From NCBI RefSeq assembly GCF_014596475.1, contig NZ_MECJ01000019.1:1-64000 (forward strand): a stretch of DNA of 64,000 nucleotides, written 5' to 3'. Positions 26,676 to 34,907 of the stretch are shown in pieces. A model generated the notes under the pieces. The model had not been told where the DNA came from and did no database searches. It saw only the letters and a program-made list of their open reading frames with translations. The stretch is from Streptomyces sp. CBMA152 (GTDB lineage: Bacteria; Actinomycetota; Actinomycetes; Streptomycetales; Streptomycetaceae). Made by a program: the position numbers and the translations under genes. Every line of letters begins with the position of its first letter. Position 1 is the first letter of the stretch.

Positions 26676-27335
26676 GCGGTCACGAGCGGCGAGCGGCAAA
26701 ACGGGACCTTCGTTCGGGGGACGGGTGGGTGGGCCTGGGCGGGCCCGCGGCGGGGATATGGGACTCTCGCTCAGGAGCTGGGGCCTCCGGGGGCTGGATG
26801 TTGATGGCTGGATCATTATCTGCAATTCAGCCCCCTGGAAAGGGGGCGGGGTATCCCTCCACACTGGTCCGCACGAAGCCCTCACGGGTCTCGTACGCGT
26901 CAACCCAGGTGGCAGCGGTTGCCAGGTGTCCGGCCGGACGGACGCCGACGCCCGCCGCCCCCGGGATACGGCGACTGTCCCCTGTGCCGCGGGCCGGTCG
27001 GCGTACGCACCCCAGACAGCGGCCGGTGTCGACAATCGCCAACACGTTGCGTCCTCGACACCGGCCGCCCGCGGCGCGCCGGAGAGCACTATTCCCCCGT
27101 CTCCGGCCAACCCCGGCATGCGGGCCGGGGTTCTTGAAACGGCCGGTGCCGTGGAGCGCGCCCCCCTTGGGCGACACCACGGCACCGGCCGTCTTCGTGA
27201 GCCGTCACTCCTCGCGCGCCCCTTGATCACCACCGCGCGCCTCCTCGTGGAGGCCCACAGAGGGAACGTTCAGTCCATGCTCGTAGCGGACGGCCTACCT
27301 CCGGTTGGCCGCCTCCGAGCAGAGGAAGTCCCCTC
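26676..27335. other. Non-coding region with three stacked hairpins
   Basis: I see no gene in this 660 bp spacer. It includes an AT-rich patch near 26810-26830, probably promoter for the XRE gene. Three strong inverted repeats follow within 172 bp: 27021-27032 with 27055-27066 (12 bp), 27109-27117 with 27124-27132 (9 bp), and 27139-27154 with 27177-27192 (16 bp). These could be a structured RNA, an attenuator for the secreted protein gene at 27336, or the remains of terminators. Confidence 0.5.
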
Positions 27336-27680
27336 ATGCGTCTTCGTCATGCGGTCGGCGCCGCTTTCGGCGCCCTGGTCCTCACCGTGACGATCCCCAC
27401 CTCGGCCAACGCGGCCCTCGGCCGCCTCGACTACCACTACGGCCTCCCCGGAGCCACGACCACGTCGTTGCTGCAGGACCCGAGCTCCAACAAGTGCATC
27501 GACATCCCCGAGATCGTGGGGCATCCGCTCCAGAACGCCTTCAGCCCGAACAACCGCACCGATCAGGACGTGCTGCTCTACCTGGAGGAGGAGTGCTTTG
27601 GTCCGAGCACGACTCTGAAGGCGGGTTTTAAGGCCGGGCCCGCGCGGGTGTTCAAGTCGGTGGTCTTCCTCGCCCCGTAG
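27336..27680 (+). CDS. Small secreted protein
   Basis: The 114-residue product begins with a signal peptide (MRLRHAVGAAFGALVLTV ... ANA, cleaved near residue 26). The mature part of about 88 residues has two cysteines that could form a disulfide (KCIDIPE and EECFGP). The sequence CIDIPEI with a later RTD segment fits a small-secreted-protein type I recall as common in Streptomyces, of unknown function. The ribosome binding site GAGGAAG is well placed. Located after the three-hairpin region, it may be subject to attenuation. No enzymatic motif is visible. Confidence 0.8.
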   Translation: MRLRHAVGAAFGALVLTVTIPTSANAALGRLDYHYGLPGATTTSLLQDPSSNKCIDIPEIVGHPLQNAFSPNNRTDQDVLLYLEEECFGPSTTLKAGFKAGPARVFKSVVFLAP

Positions 27681-27744
27681 CAAGACACGCAGCACACACC
27701 CGGGCTCACCCCGGTCGCCCACGCACGGGGCCGAGAACGCGTGA

Positions 27745-27775
27745 GCGCCCCGCCCGGAGAACCCGGGCGGGGCGC
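27745..27775. terminator. Convergent terminator
   Basis: A perfect 13 bp stem (27745-27757 with 27763-27775) and AAAA just beyond it lie between the secreted protein gene and tRNA-Lys on the opposite strand. It probably stops transcription from both sides. Confidence 0.82.
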
Positions 27776-27817
27776 CAAAACGCAGGTCAGGCGGAATATC
27801 CACCGACCGGCGACCGG

Positions 27818-27890
27818 TAGGCCATGTCGGACTCGAACCGACAACCAATGGATTAAAAGTCCACTGCTCTGCCAATTGAGCTAATGGCCC
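27818..27890 (-). tRNA. tRNA-Lys(TTT)
   Basis: The 73 nt cloverleaf has the anticodon loop CTTTTAA (anticodon TTT), a canonical D arm (TTAGCTCAATTGGCAGAGCA) and T arm (GTCGGTTCGAGTCCGAC). The acceptor ends in a G:T pair with discriminator A. CCA is not encoded. Confidence 0.95.
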
Positions 27891-27924
27891 TTGGCATACC
27901 GCACCCCCGCAGCATAGCCCGACA

Positions 27925-27961
27925 GGGCCCGGAGGCCGATCGGGTATCGGCCTCCGGGCCC
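27925..27961 (-). terminator. Hairpin terminator after the permease gene
   Basis: A perfect 16 bp inverted repeat (27925-27940 and 27946-27961, loop 5 nt) lies just past the stop codon of the permease on the minus strand. Confidence 0.85.
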
Positions 27962-27980
27962 GGCGGGGCTCAGCCGCCCA

Positions 27981-29540
27981 TCACGAGCCCGCGCCCTTCG
28001 ACGCGTCCCGCAGGAACCACCGCCGGGCCGACGCCACCCACCACACCGTCGCGAAGCCCAGCACCGCCAGGACCGCGACCGGGGCGTAGTTGAAGTTCTT
28101 CGAGGTCACCGGGGACACCTGGGGCAGCATGAACAGGACCGTGATCAGCGCCACCCAGGCGACCGACGCCAGGCCGATGGGGCGGGACCAGCGGCCCAGG
28201 TGCCAGGGGCCGCGTTCGAAGGCGTCGCCCTTGAGCAGACGCAGCAGCGTGGGGATCACGTACGCGATGTACAGGCCGATCACCGCGATCGAGGTCACCG
28301 CCGCGTACGCCGTCACGTTGATCAGATACGGCAGACCCAGTGCCAGCGCGCCCGCCGTCGCCAGCCACACCGCCGCGACCGGCGTGCGGGTGCGAGGGCT
28401 CACCGTGTGCCAGACGCGGGAGAACGGGAGCGCGCCGTCGCGCGAAAACGCGTAGATCATCCGGGAGTTGGCCGTCACCGACGCCATCCCGCAGAACAGC
28501 TGCGCCCCGATCACCACGAGCAGCAGCAGCTTGCCCGTCGTCGCGCCGAGCGCGTCCAGGAGGATCTGCGCGGGCGGCGCGCCGGTCGGCGAGACCAGTT
28601 CGTCGTCGTACGACTGGATGGCGTACGTGAAGCCCAGGAGCAGGACGAAACCCGCGATCCACGACGTCCAGATCGAGCGGACGATTCCCTTCGGGCCGGC
28701 CGTCGACGCGTCGTGCGTCTCCTCCGTCATGTGCGCGGAGGCGTCATAGCCCGTGAACGTGTACTGGGCCATCAGCAGGCCGATCAGGACCACATAGAAC
28801 CCGCTGCTCCAGCCCGTGTTGTTCACGTAGTGGGTGAAGACGAACGTCGTCGACCGGTGGTGGTCCGGCGCGATGGCGAGCGCGCCCACGATCACCGCCA
28901 CGCCCAGCACGTGCCACCACACGCTCACGCCGTTCAGGATCGCCACGATCCTTACGCCGAAGGTGTTCAGGAGGCCGTGCAGGACCAGGATCGCCGCGAA
29001 GAGCAGGATCGTGCGGCCCGGCGTGACCTTGAAGTCCCACTGGAGGTTCAGGTACGCGCCCAGGAACGACGCCGCGCCGAAGTCGATCCCGGCGGTCACC
29101 GCGACCTGGCCCAGGACGTTGAACCAGCCCGTGAACCAGGCCCAGGCCGCCGCGCTGCGCGGCGGGGCCAGTCGGTGCGCCCAGAAGTACAGGCCCGCCG
29201 ACGTCGGGTACGCCGAGCAGATCTCGGCCATCGACAGGCCGACCAGCAGCGTCATCAGGCCCACCCCGACCCAGCCCCAGGTGATCAGGGCCGGGCCGCC
29301 GGTGCTCATGCCGAACGCGTACATCGTCAGGCAGCCGGAGAGGACCGAGATGATGGTGAACGAGACGGCGTAGTTGGCGAAGCCGGACATCCGGCGGGCC
29401 AGCACCTGGGTGTAGCCGAGCTGCGCCAGCCGCTCTTCGTCGGACGTCGCGCCGCGCACGCTCACCGCGCCGCCGTCCGCCGGACCGAGACCGTCCGGAG
29501 CCCCGTGGGCGTCCGGATTCGTACTCGCGTCACTTGTCAT
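27981..29540 (-). CDS. Amino-acid permease (APC superfamily, GABA permease-like)
   Basis: The 519-residue protein has twelve predicted membrane helices and the APC-family signature region near helix 1-2 (SGFANYAVSFTIISVLSG) and SAYPTSAGLYFWA, which resemble the GabP/BAT1-like transporters. An acidic, Pro/Gly-rich N-terminal tail of about 45 residues precedes the first helix. It is expected to import an amino acid such as GABA by proton symport. The gene starts with ATG at 29540 and is monocistronic by its flanking terminator. No catabolic gene is adjacent to fix the substrate. Confidence 0.88.
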   Translation of the reverse strand: MTSDASTNPDAHGAPDGLGPADGGAVSVRGATSDEERLAQLGYTQVLARRMSGFANYAVSFTIISVLSGCLTMYAFGMSTGGPALITWGWVGVGLMTLLVGLSMAEICSAYPTSAGLYFWAHRLAPPRSAAAWAWFTGWFNVLGQVAVTAGIDFGAASFLGAYLNLQWDFKVTPGRTILLFAAILVLHGLLNTFGVRIVAILNGVSVWWHVLGVAVIVGALAIAPDHHRSTTFVFTHYVNNTGWSSGFYVVLIGLLMAQYTFTGYDASAHMTEETHDASTAGPKGIVRSIWTSWIAGFVLLLGFTYAIQSYDDELVSPTGAPPAQILLDALGATTGKLLLLVVIGAQLFCGMASVTANSRMIYAFSRDGALPFSRVWHTVSPRTRTPVAAVWLATAGALALGLPYLINVTAYAAVTSIAVIGLYIAYVIPTLLRLLKGDAFERGPWHLGRWSRPIGLASVAWVALITVLFMLPQVSPVTSKNFNYAPVAVLAVLGFATVWWVASARRWFLRDASKGAGS

Positions 29541-29618
29541 GCCCCCAGCGATTCCCTCACCGGGGGCATGCCATGCGCCAGTTGTTGGCCGAAACCGTTC
29601 CCACGCGTCTCGGGAGCG

Positions 29619-30450
29619 TCAGGCGATGTACTTGTACATCTGCCAGCCGCCGCCGATCCGCACCCGGCCCGCGAAGTTGCCCTTGCCGTCGCCCGCGTAG
29701 GACCACAGGACACCGGTGGTGTCGCGGGCGAGCAGGTCCGGACGGCCGTCGCCGGTGAAGTCGCCCGTCGACGTCAGGGAGTCGTAGATGTTCCAGCCGC
29801 CGCCGATCCTCGCGTACGGAGTGGAGGGGGTCAGGGCCTTGCCCGCCGGCTTGTACGCGCGCAGCTCGCCACTGGTCAGGCGGACCAGGACGTCGTTCGA
29901 CCCGTCGACGTCGACGTCCCCGAACGGGACCGCCGCCGTGACCGTGTTCGCACCGGTCCAACCGCCGCCGGACACCTTCGCGTCGACCTTGCCGTCCTTG
30001 CCGCCACGGAAGTCGGCGACACCGGACGGCGTGAATCCGAGCAGGTCGCCGTACGCGTCGTCACCGATGAAGTCGCGCGGGGCCGGGGCGGCGCCGGTCA
30101 GGGTGAAGGAGGACTTGGCGAACACCATCGGGCTCTTCTTGTCCGCGGAGTCGGAGGACAGCTCCCAGGTGTACCTGCCGTTGGTCGCGAGGCGGCCCTT
30201 GCTGTCCTTGCCGTCCCACTCCACGCTGATCAGACCGCGCGCCGGACTGCCGACCTCGAAGTCGCGGACCACCCCGGCGTCGCCGTCCTGGCGCAGGATC
30301 AGGAGCCAGTTGGTCGCGGGCCTCGGCAGCCACCAACGGAACGTCGCCGGGCCCGGGGCGGGCGCCGGCGGGCTTGCCGACGGTGTGGGTGCCGGTCGTG
30401 CCGCGTACGTCCGTCACGCTCAGCACGCCGTCCCGCTTCCCAGGCGACAT
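29619..30450 (-). pseudogene. Remnant of an FG-GAP/VCBS repeat surface protein, frameshifted and 5' truncated
   Basis: A clean C-terminal half (29619-30272) encodes a FlgD Ig-like segment (GLISVEWDGKDSKGRL, NGRYTWELS) and FG-GAP repeats (YGDLLGFTPSG, TGDFTGDGRPDLLARD). The frame stays open upstream as far as ATFRWWLPRPATNWLL. The preceding coherent sequence, VTDVRGTTGTHTVGKPAG, lies in another frame (about 30360-30420), and no signal peptide or start follows. This indicates at least one frameshift and loss of the 5' part. Intact relatives are large secreted proteins. A sequencing error could explain the shift but not the missing 5' end. Confidence 0.7.
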
Positions 30451-30480
30451 AGCCCTCGCCGAGCAGCGCGCCAGACAAAG

Positions 30481-30527
30481 CGGAAGGGCCCGCACCGCAC
30501 CCTTTGGGTGCCGTACGGGCCCTTCCG
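30481..30527 (-). terminator. Terminator of the DEAD-box helicase gene
   Basis: A long interrupted stem, pairing CGGAAGGGCCCG with CGGGCCCTTCCG and an inner GCACCC with GGGTGC, is located 20 bp beyond the helicase stop codon on the minus strand. Confidence 0.78.
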
Positions 30528-30546
30528 TCGTTCAGTTCAGCGTGCG

Positions 30547-32814
30547 TCAGCCGTTGCGCTTCCAGCGCGGCTTGTCGTCACGACGGGCACCGAAGGAGCC
30601 GGTGTTGGTGCCGGTGCCACGGTGGTCGTCACGACGGCCGTACGGGCGGTCGCCGCTGCCGCCGCCGGAGCGGAAGCCGCTCGACGGACGGTCGTTGCGG
30701 TCACGGTTGAACGGGCGGTCGCCGCCACCGGAGCGGAAGCCACCGGAGGGACGCTCGTTGCGGTCGCGGTTGAAGCCACCGCCACGGTTGTCGTCACGAC
30801 GCTCGAAGCCGCGGTCGTTACGGTCGCGGTTGAAACCGCCCGACGGACGGTCGTTGCGGTCGCGGTTGAAGCCGCCACCACGGTTGTCGTCACGACGGTC
30901 GTCGCGGCGGAAACCGCCACCACGGTTGTCGTCACGGCGCTCGAAGCCGCGGTCGCCCCGGTCGCGGTTGAAGCCACCGCCACGGTTGTCGTCACGACGC
31001 TCGAAGCCGCGGTCGTTACGGTCGCGGTTGAAACCGCCCGACGGACGGTCGTTGCGGTCGCGGTTGAAGCCGCCACCACGGTTGTCGTCACGACGGTCGT
31101 CGCGGCGGAAGCCGCCACGGTCGCCACCACGGTTGTCGCGGTCGTCGCGGCGGAAGCCACCACGGTCGCCACCGCGGTCGTCACGACGGGCGAAGTTGCC
31201 CCGCTCGTCACGGCGCTCGTACGCCGGACGCTCCTGGGCGACCGGCTCGGCGGCCACGACGGCGGCCGCGACCTCGGCCTCGGCGGCCTCGGCCACCTCG
31301 GCGACAGCGGCCTCCGGGTCCTCGCCGCGCTCACGGGCGGAACGCGCGACCAGACGGTCGGCCTCCTCGCGCAGCTCACCGGCGCGGCGCGTCAGACGCT
31401 CCAGCTGCTTGGTGAGCTCGGCGACCTCGCGCTCGGCCTGCTTGGCGGCGTTGTTCGCGGAGTCGGCCTGGACCTCGGTCAGCGAACGGGCACCGGTGAT
31501 CTCGGCGACCTCGGGGTCGAACGCGCCGGCGCTCTGGATGATGTGGCGCGAGGCGTCGACGCCCGCGTCCTCCATCAGCCGGAAGATCTGGCGGCGCTGG
31601 TGCGGCAGCGAGAGCGACACGACGACACCGGACTTGCCGGCGCGGGCGGTACGGCCCGAACGGTGCAGGTAGTCCTTGTGGTCACCGGCCGGGTCCACGT
31701 TGAGGACCAGGTCGATGCCGTCGACGTGGATGCCGCGCGCGGCGACGTCGGTGGCGACGAGCGCGTTGACGTAGCCCTTCTTGAAGTCCTCAAGAACTCG
31801 GGTACGCGCGCCCTGGGTCATGCCGCCGTGCAGCGCGTCGGCCTTGACGCCCGACTCGCACAGCTGCTCGGCGATGCGGTCCGCGCCCAGCTGGGTGCGG
31901 ACGAAGATGATCGTGCGGCCCTTGCGGGCGGCGATCGCGGCCGTGACCGGCGCCTTGTCCTTCGGCTTCACGACGAGCACGTGGTGCGTCATCGTCGTGA
32001 CGTTGCCCTGGGCGCTGTCGACCTCGTGGCTGACCGGGTCGACCAGGTAGCGCTTGACGAGCGTGCCGATCTCGTTCTCCATCGTGGCGGAGAAGAGCAT
32101 GCGCTGGCCGCCGGCCGGCACCTGGTCGAGCAGCTCGGTGACCTCGGGCAGGAAGCCCAGGTCGGACATCTGGTCGGCCTCGTCGAGGACGGCGATCTGG
32201 GTGTTCTCCAGCGAGCAGGCGCCGCGGTTGATGATGTCGCGCAGACGGCCCGGGGTGGCGACGAGGATGTCGACGCCGCGCTCCAGGGCGTAGATCTGGT
32301 TGCCCATCGACGTACCGCCGCAGACGACCTTGATCTTCAGGCCGAGCACGTCGCCGTACGGCTGGAGGGCGTCCGCGACCTGCATCGCGAGCTCGCGGGT
32401 CGGGGTCAGGATGACCGCGCGGGGCTTCTTCTTCTCGGTGTGGCCACCGGCGAGCTGCGCCAGGGTCGGCAGACCGAAGGAGAGGGTCTTGCCGGAGCCG
32501 GTGCGGCCACGGCCGAGGATGTCCTTGCCGGCCAGGGCGTCCGGGATGGTCGCGGCCTGGATCGGGAAGGGGGCGGTCACACCGTTCTGCGCGAGCTTGC
32601 GCACGACGCCCTCGGGCAGACCGAGGTCCGCGAAGGTGAGGGTCGGCTCGGCGTCGGCCTCGGCGGCCTCGTCGGTGGGCTCCTCGACCTCGACGACAGC
32701 CTCGACGGCGTCGGAGATCTCGGGGGTCTCGGTGATTACGGTCTCGACAGCCTCGGCGACGACGATCTCGTCGTTCTCGGGCATGACGGTGTGATCAGTA
32801 CTGGAAATGGACAT
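30547..32814 (-). CDS. DEAD-box RNA helicase with RGG-like repeat tail
   Basis: The 755-residue protein has an acidic N-terminus, and the Q motif, Walker A (RTGSGKT at about 104-110), PTREL, DEAD (211-214), SAT and HRSGRTAR motifs of an RNA helicase. These occupy roughly residues 60-430. A coiled-coil Ala/Glu/Arg segment follows, then about 200 residues of Arg/Asp/Gly/Asn repeats (units like RRDDNRGGGFNRDR). These enzymes unwind RNA in ribosome assembly, cold adaptation and mRNA decay, and the tail binds RNA. The tail DNA contains an exact internal duplication (30761-30912 and 30959-31110). It resembles the CshA/DeaD group. Confidence 0.95.
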   Translation of the reverse strand: MSISSTDHTVMPENDEIVVAEAVETVITETPEISDAVEAVVEVEEPTDEAAEADAEPTLTFADLGLPEGVVRKLAQNGVTAPFPIQAATIPDALAGKDILGRGRTGSGKTLSFGLPTLAQLAGGHTEKKKPRAVILTPTRELAMQVADALQPYGDVLGLKIKVVCGGTSMGNQIYALERGVDILVATPGRLRDIINRGACSLENTQIAVLDEADQMSDLGFLPEVTELLDQVPAGGQRMLFSATMENEIGTLVKRYLVDPVSHEVDSAQGNVTTMTHHVLVVKPKDKAPVTAAIAARKGRTIIFVRTQLGADRIAEQLCESGVKADALHGGMTQGARTRVLEDFKKGYVNALVATDVAARGIHVDGIDLVLNVDPAGDHKDYLHRSGRTARAGKSGVVVSLSLPHQRRQIFRLMEDAGVDASRHIIQSAGAFDPEVAEITGARSLTEVQADSANNAAKQAEREVAELTKQLERLTRRAGELREEADRLVARSARERGEDPEAAVAEVAEAAEAEVAAAVVAAEPVAQERPAYERRDERGNFARRDDRGGDRGGFRRDDRDNRGGDRGGFRRDDRRDDNRGGGFNRDRNDRPSGGFNRDRNDRGFERRDDNRGGGFNRDRGDRGFERRDDNRGGGFRRDDRRDDNRGGGFNRDRNDRPSGGFNRDRNDRGFERRDDNRGGGFNRDRNERPSGGFRSGGGDRPFNRDRNDRPSSGFRSGGGSGDRPYGRRDDHRGTGTNTGSFGARRDDKPRWKRNG
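30761..31110. repeat. Exact 152 bp direct repeat inside the helicase gene
   Basis: Positions 30761-30912 and 30959-31110 are identical by direct reading. The spacing is 198 bp, exactly 66 codons. It is in-frame, so the protein gains one extra repeat block. It suggests recent recombination and predicts length variation of the tail between strains. Confidence 0.9.
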
Positions 32815-33048
32815 GCGAAATGCGAAACCTTCCGGAGTCTCGGCACGCGCCCGTCAACTCCGTGATTCGCAATTCGACCGCCTCAATGCGGTCAGCCACG
32901 GCTAGGGAGAGTACGCGCCACACGGCGCGCTTCTGTTTCGGCGCCGGGCAATGGGATCAAACGATCTACCACCATACGCACTCACCCCACAGGAGCGCAA
33001 ACCGCTCCTGTGCGATCCACCTCACACCGGCCCGCCCGCAACCCTCTA
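32815..33048. other. Non-coding spacer upstream of the helicase gene
   Basis: This holds the helicase promoter and 5' leader on the minus strand. It contains no credible gene. The segment 32930-33000 is relatively AT-rich, and the last bases (33047-33048) are the left TA of a MITE target-site duplication. Confidence 0.5.
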
Positions 33049-33235
33049 GGGCCTGTCCGGTGGATCTGGCCGCCTGCGGTTCCGGATGCCCTTTCGGTGC
33101 TGGTGAGCGGGGGTCTGGTGCGTGCAGCTGCAAGGCGGAGGAGGGCGGCGACGCGGAGCGTCGGCAACCGACGACAACGCGGCAGATGTGCGTGCCAGAG
33201 CCGCGCGTCCCAGGCAAGATCCACCGGACAGGCCC
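33049..33235. mobile_element. 187 bp MITE with TA target-site duplication
   Basis: Terminal inverted repeats of about 19-20 bp (GGGCCTGTCCGGTGGATCT at the left and its reverse complement at 33217-33235) bracket 187 bp lacking any coding capacity. TA is duplicated at 33047-33048 and 33236-33237, the target choice of IS630/Tc1-type and some IS5-type transposases. The element therefore looks like a non-autonomous miniature transposon. No transposase gene is in the window. Confidence 0.88.
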
Positions 33236-33798
33236 TATACCGGTCCCACCTGCGGCGATGCCGCCGGCTCGGTCTTGGTGGCAGGCCCTTCGCTCATGTC
33301 CCGGAGCGCGGTGTTCCGGGTGTCCGCCGCCGGGGAGGCGGACGGCGAGCTGTCACTCGTGGGCTTCGGGCTGGCCGGCGGAGTGGGGGGCGTGGGGCTG
33401 GCCGGCGGGGTCGGCTGGGGCGGCGGCACCTGGGGCTGCGAGGGCTGCTGCGCCGGCGCGGAGTGGGCGCCCGCCGGGGCGCCCGGAGGCACCGGGTTCT
33501 GCGGCTTCCCCGGCCGGCCGCCCGGGGAGGCCTCTGACGCCCCCGACACCGACCCGCTCGGCCGCGGGGACGCCGACGACCCACCGGACGGCTTCTCGCC
33601 GTGCTTGCCCGGCCGCCCACGTCCGGCCCCGCCGGACACCCCCGCGACCCCGCGCGTCCCGGCGCCCGCCTCCTCGCGCCCGGCCGAGGCCGAGGGCTTC
33701 GGGGCCTTCCCGTCGTCGCTCACACTCATGCAGCCCGCCGACGCCGCGACCACCAGCGCGGTCACGGCCAAACGGACGGGGGCGGACAACTGGCGCAC
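33235..33798 (-). CDS. Proline-rich secreted lipoprotein
   Basis: I choose the GTG at 33798, with GGAGG six bases upstream. The 187-residue product has a short signal peptide (LAVTALVVAASAGC) whose lipobox ASAG-Cys directs lipidation at the cysteine. The mature chain is nearly all Pro, Ser, Ala, Gly and Lys (blocks such as PPQPTPPASPTPP) and is probably an extended, unstructured surface linker. It ends TKTEPAASPQVGPV. The stop codon TAG is formed by the TA target duplication plus the first base of the MITE, so the element abuts the gene end. The function is unknown. Confidence 0.7.
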   Translation of the reverse strand: MRQLSAPVRLAVTALVVAASAGCMSVSDDGKAPKPSASAGREEAGAGTRGVAGVSGGAGRGRPGKHGEKPSGGSSASPRPSGSVSGASEASPGGRPGKPQNPVPPGAPAGAHSAPAQQPSQPQVPPPQPTPPASPTPPTPPASPKPTSDSSPSASPAADTRNTALRDMSEGPATKTEPAASPQVGPV

Positions 33799-34041
33799 GG
33801 GTGGCCTCCACAGGCGCGGGCGGGGCAGGGTCGCCCTGCCCAACTCCCTTTTCCCCGCCGGGGACACGCCCGGGACCTTGCCCGTACGAACGGGATTCCG
33901 ACGGGTAGCACCCGCCACGGCGCTGACCGGCGACGCACTTCACCGGCCGAACACAAGTTCACCCGACAGTCCGTCAGGCACCGTGAACAGGACCGGCCCA
34001 CTCAGCCGTACGCGAGAGATCTCAGCCGTACGCCGGAGGTC

Positions 34042-34392
34042 TCAGCCGTAGCCCAGCGCGTGCAGCCGGTCGTCGTCGATGCCGAAGTGGTGGGCGATCT
34101 CGTGCACCACGGTCACCTCGGTCTCCGCGACCACGTCCTCCCGCGACTCGCACATCCGCAGGGTGGGGCCCCGGTAGATGGTGATCCGGTCGGGGAGCAC
34201 ACCCGCGTACCACTCGCCGCGGTCGGTGAGCGGGGTCCCCTCGTAGAGCCCGAGGAGGTCGGGGTGGTCGGCGGCGGGCTCGTCCTCGACGAACACGGCG
34301 ACGTTGTCCATCAGCCGCGTCAGCTCCGGCGGGATGCGGTCCAGCGCCTCGGCGACCAGTTCCTCGAACTCCTCGCGCGTCATCTCCAGCAC
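34042..34392 (-). CDS. Zincin-like metallopeptidase (PF06262 type)
   Basis: The 116-residue protein has the zinc-binding motif HEIAHHFG close to its C-terminus, with ETEVTVVHEIAHHFGIDDDRL. The compact N-terminal part reads RIPPELTRLMDNVAVFVEDEP. This matches the small conserved zincin_1 family of actinobacteria, sometimes annotated as possibly metallopeptidase with no established substrate. The start is uncertain. I use the GTG at 34392 (VLEMTREEF); the ATG three codons on and one six codons earlier are alternatives. It is cytoplasmic, as no signal is visible. Confidence 0.9.
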   Translation of the reverse strand: MLEMTREEFEELVAEALDRIPPELTRLMDNVAVFVEDEPAADHPDLLGLYEGTPLTDRGEWYAGVLPDRITIYRGPTLRMCESREDVVAETEVTVVHEIAHHFGIDDDRLHALGYG

Positions 34393-34580
34393 GCCGCCAT
34401 TGTCACGCATGGGGCGCGCAGGGGCAGGGACGGAACGTGCGGGGCGGCGCGGGCGGGGTGCGCGGCAGCCCTCGTACCGGCCTCCACAGGCCCCCGGGAA
34501 ACCGTTTTGGCGATGGCGCCTCCCATCCCATATGCTTCTCACGTCCCCGACGCGCTGTGAAGCGCGCAGGTGGGCCCTTA

Positions 34581-34653
34581 GCCCTCATCGTCTAGTGGCC
34601 CAGGACGCCGCCCTTTCAAGGCGGTAGCACGGGTTCGAATCCCGTTGGGGGCA
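34581..34653 (+). tRNA. tRNA-Glu(TTC)
   Basis: The 73 nt cloverleaf has anticodon loop CTTTCAA (anticodon TTC) and T arm ACGGGTTCGAATCCCGT. The acceptor pairs GCCCTCA with TGGGGGC, ending in A. It is the first of three tRNA genes in a row. Confidence 0.95.
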
Positions 34654-34662
34654 CGCATTACT

Positions 34663-34686
34663 GTGTGCGAGACTAGTGCTCGCACA
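34663..34686 (+). terminator. Small hairpin between tRNA-Glu and tRNA-Asp
   Basis: TGTGCGAG and CTCGCACA (8 bp stem, 8 nt loop) separate the two tRNA genes and may help processing or termination. Confidence 0.55.
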
Positions 34687-34692
34687 TTGCTT

Positions 34693-34767
34693 GGTCCTGT
34701 GGAGCAGTTTGGAGTGCTCGCCACCCTGTCAAGGTGGAGGCCGCGGGTTCAAATCCCGTCAGGACCG
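34693..34767 (+). tRNA. tRNA-Asp(GTC), copy 1
   Basis: The 75 nt cloverleaf has anticodon loop CTGTCAA (GTC) and T arm GCGGGTTCAAATCCCGT. The acceptor pairs GGTCCTG with CAGGACC and ends in G. The gene is identical to a second copy at 41109-41183. Confidence 0.95.
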
Positions 34768-34791
34768 CTGCAGTTCACTTGTGAACTGCGT

Positions 34792-34865
34792 GGCTGGGTA
34801 GCTCAGTTGGTACGAGCGATCGCCTGAAAAGCGATAGGTCGCCGGTTCGACCCCGGCCCCAGCCA
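34792..34865 (+). tRNA. tRNA-Phe(GAA)
   Basis: The 74 nt cloverleaf has anticodon loop CTGAAAA (GAA), acceptor GGCTGGG paired with CCCAGCC, and the canonical D arm TAGCTCAGTTGGTA. The CCA is not clearly encoded. Confidence 0.95.
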
Positions 34866-34870
34866 CAAAC

Positions 34871-34901
34871 GGAAGGCCCCGTCCATCGGACGGGGCCTTC
34901 C
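34871..34901 (+). terminator. Terminator of the Glu-Asp-Phe tRNA operon
   Basis: A perfect 14 bp stem (GGAAGGCCCCGTCC with its complement) and 3 nt loop follow tRNA-Phe, and a T-rich stretch comes after. It also lies just past the ccdA-like stop codon on the other strand, so it may serve both. Confidence 0.9.
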
Positions 34902-34907
34902 TCGTTC

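Noticed and set aside
30640..31190. Possible CRISPR array from regular repeats
   Set aside because: The repeats are in-frame coding repeats in the helicase tail without unique spacers, so they are not a CRISPR array.
29788..32865. A 1025-codon plus-strand frame opposite the DEAD-box helicase
   Set aside because: Its Val/Ala/Thr-rich repeats are the antisense of the RGG-like tail repeats; the helicase on the minus strand is unambiguous.
33235..33798. Gene truncation of the lipoprotein by the MITE
   Set aside because: The target-site TA followed by G restores the original TAG, so the frame appears to end where it would have done without the element.
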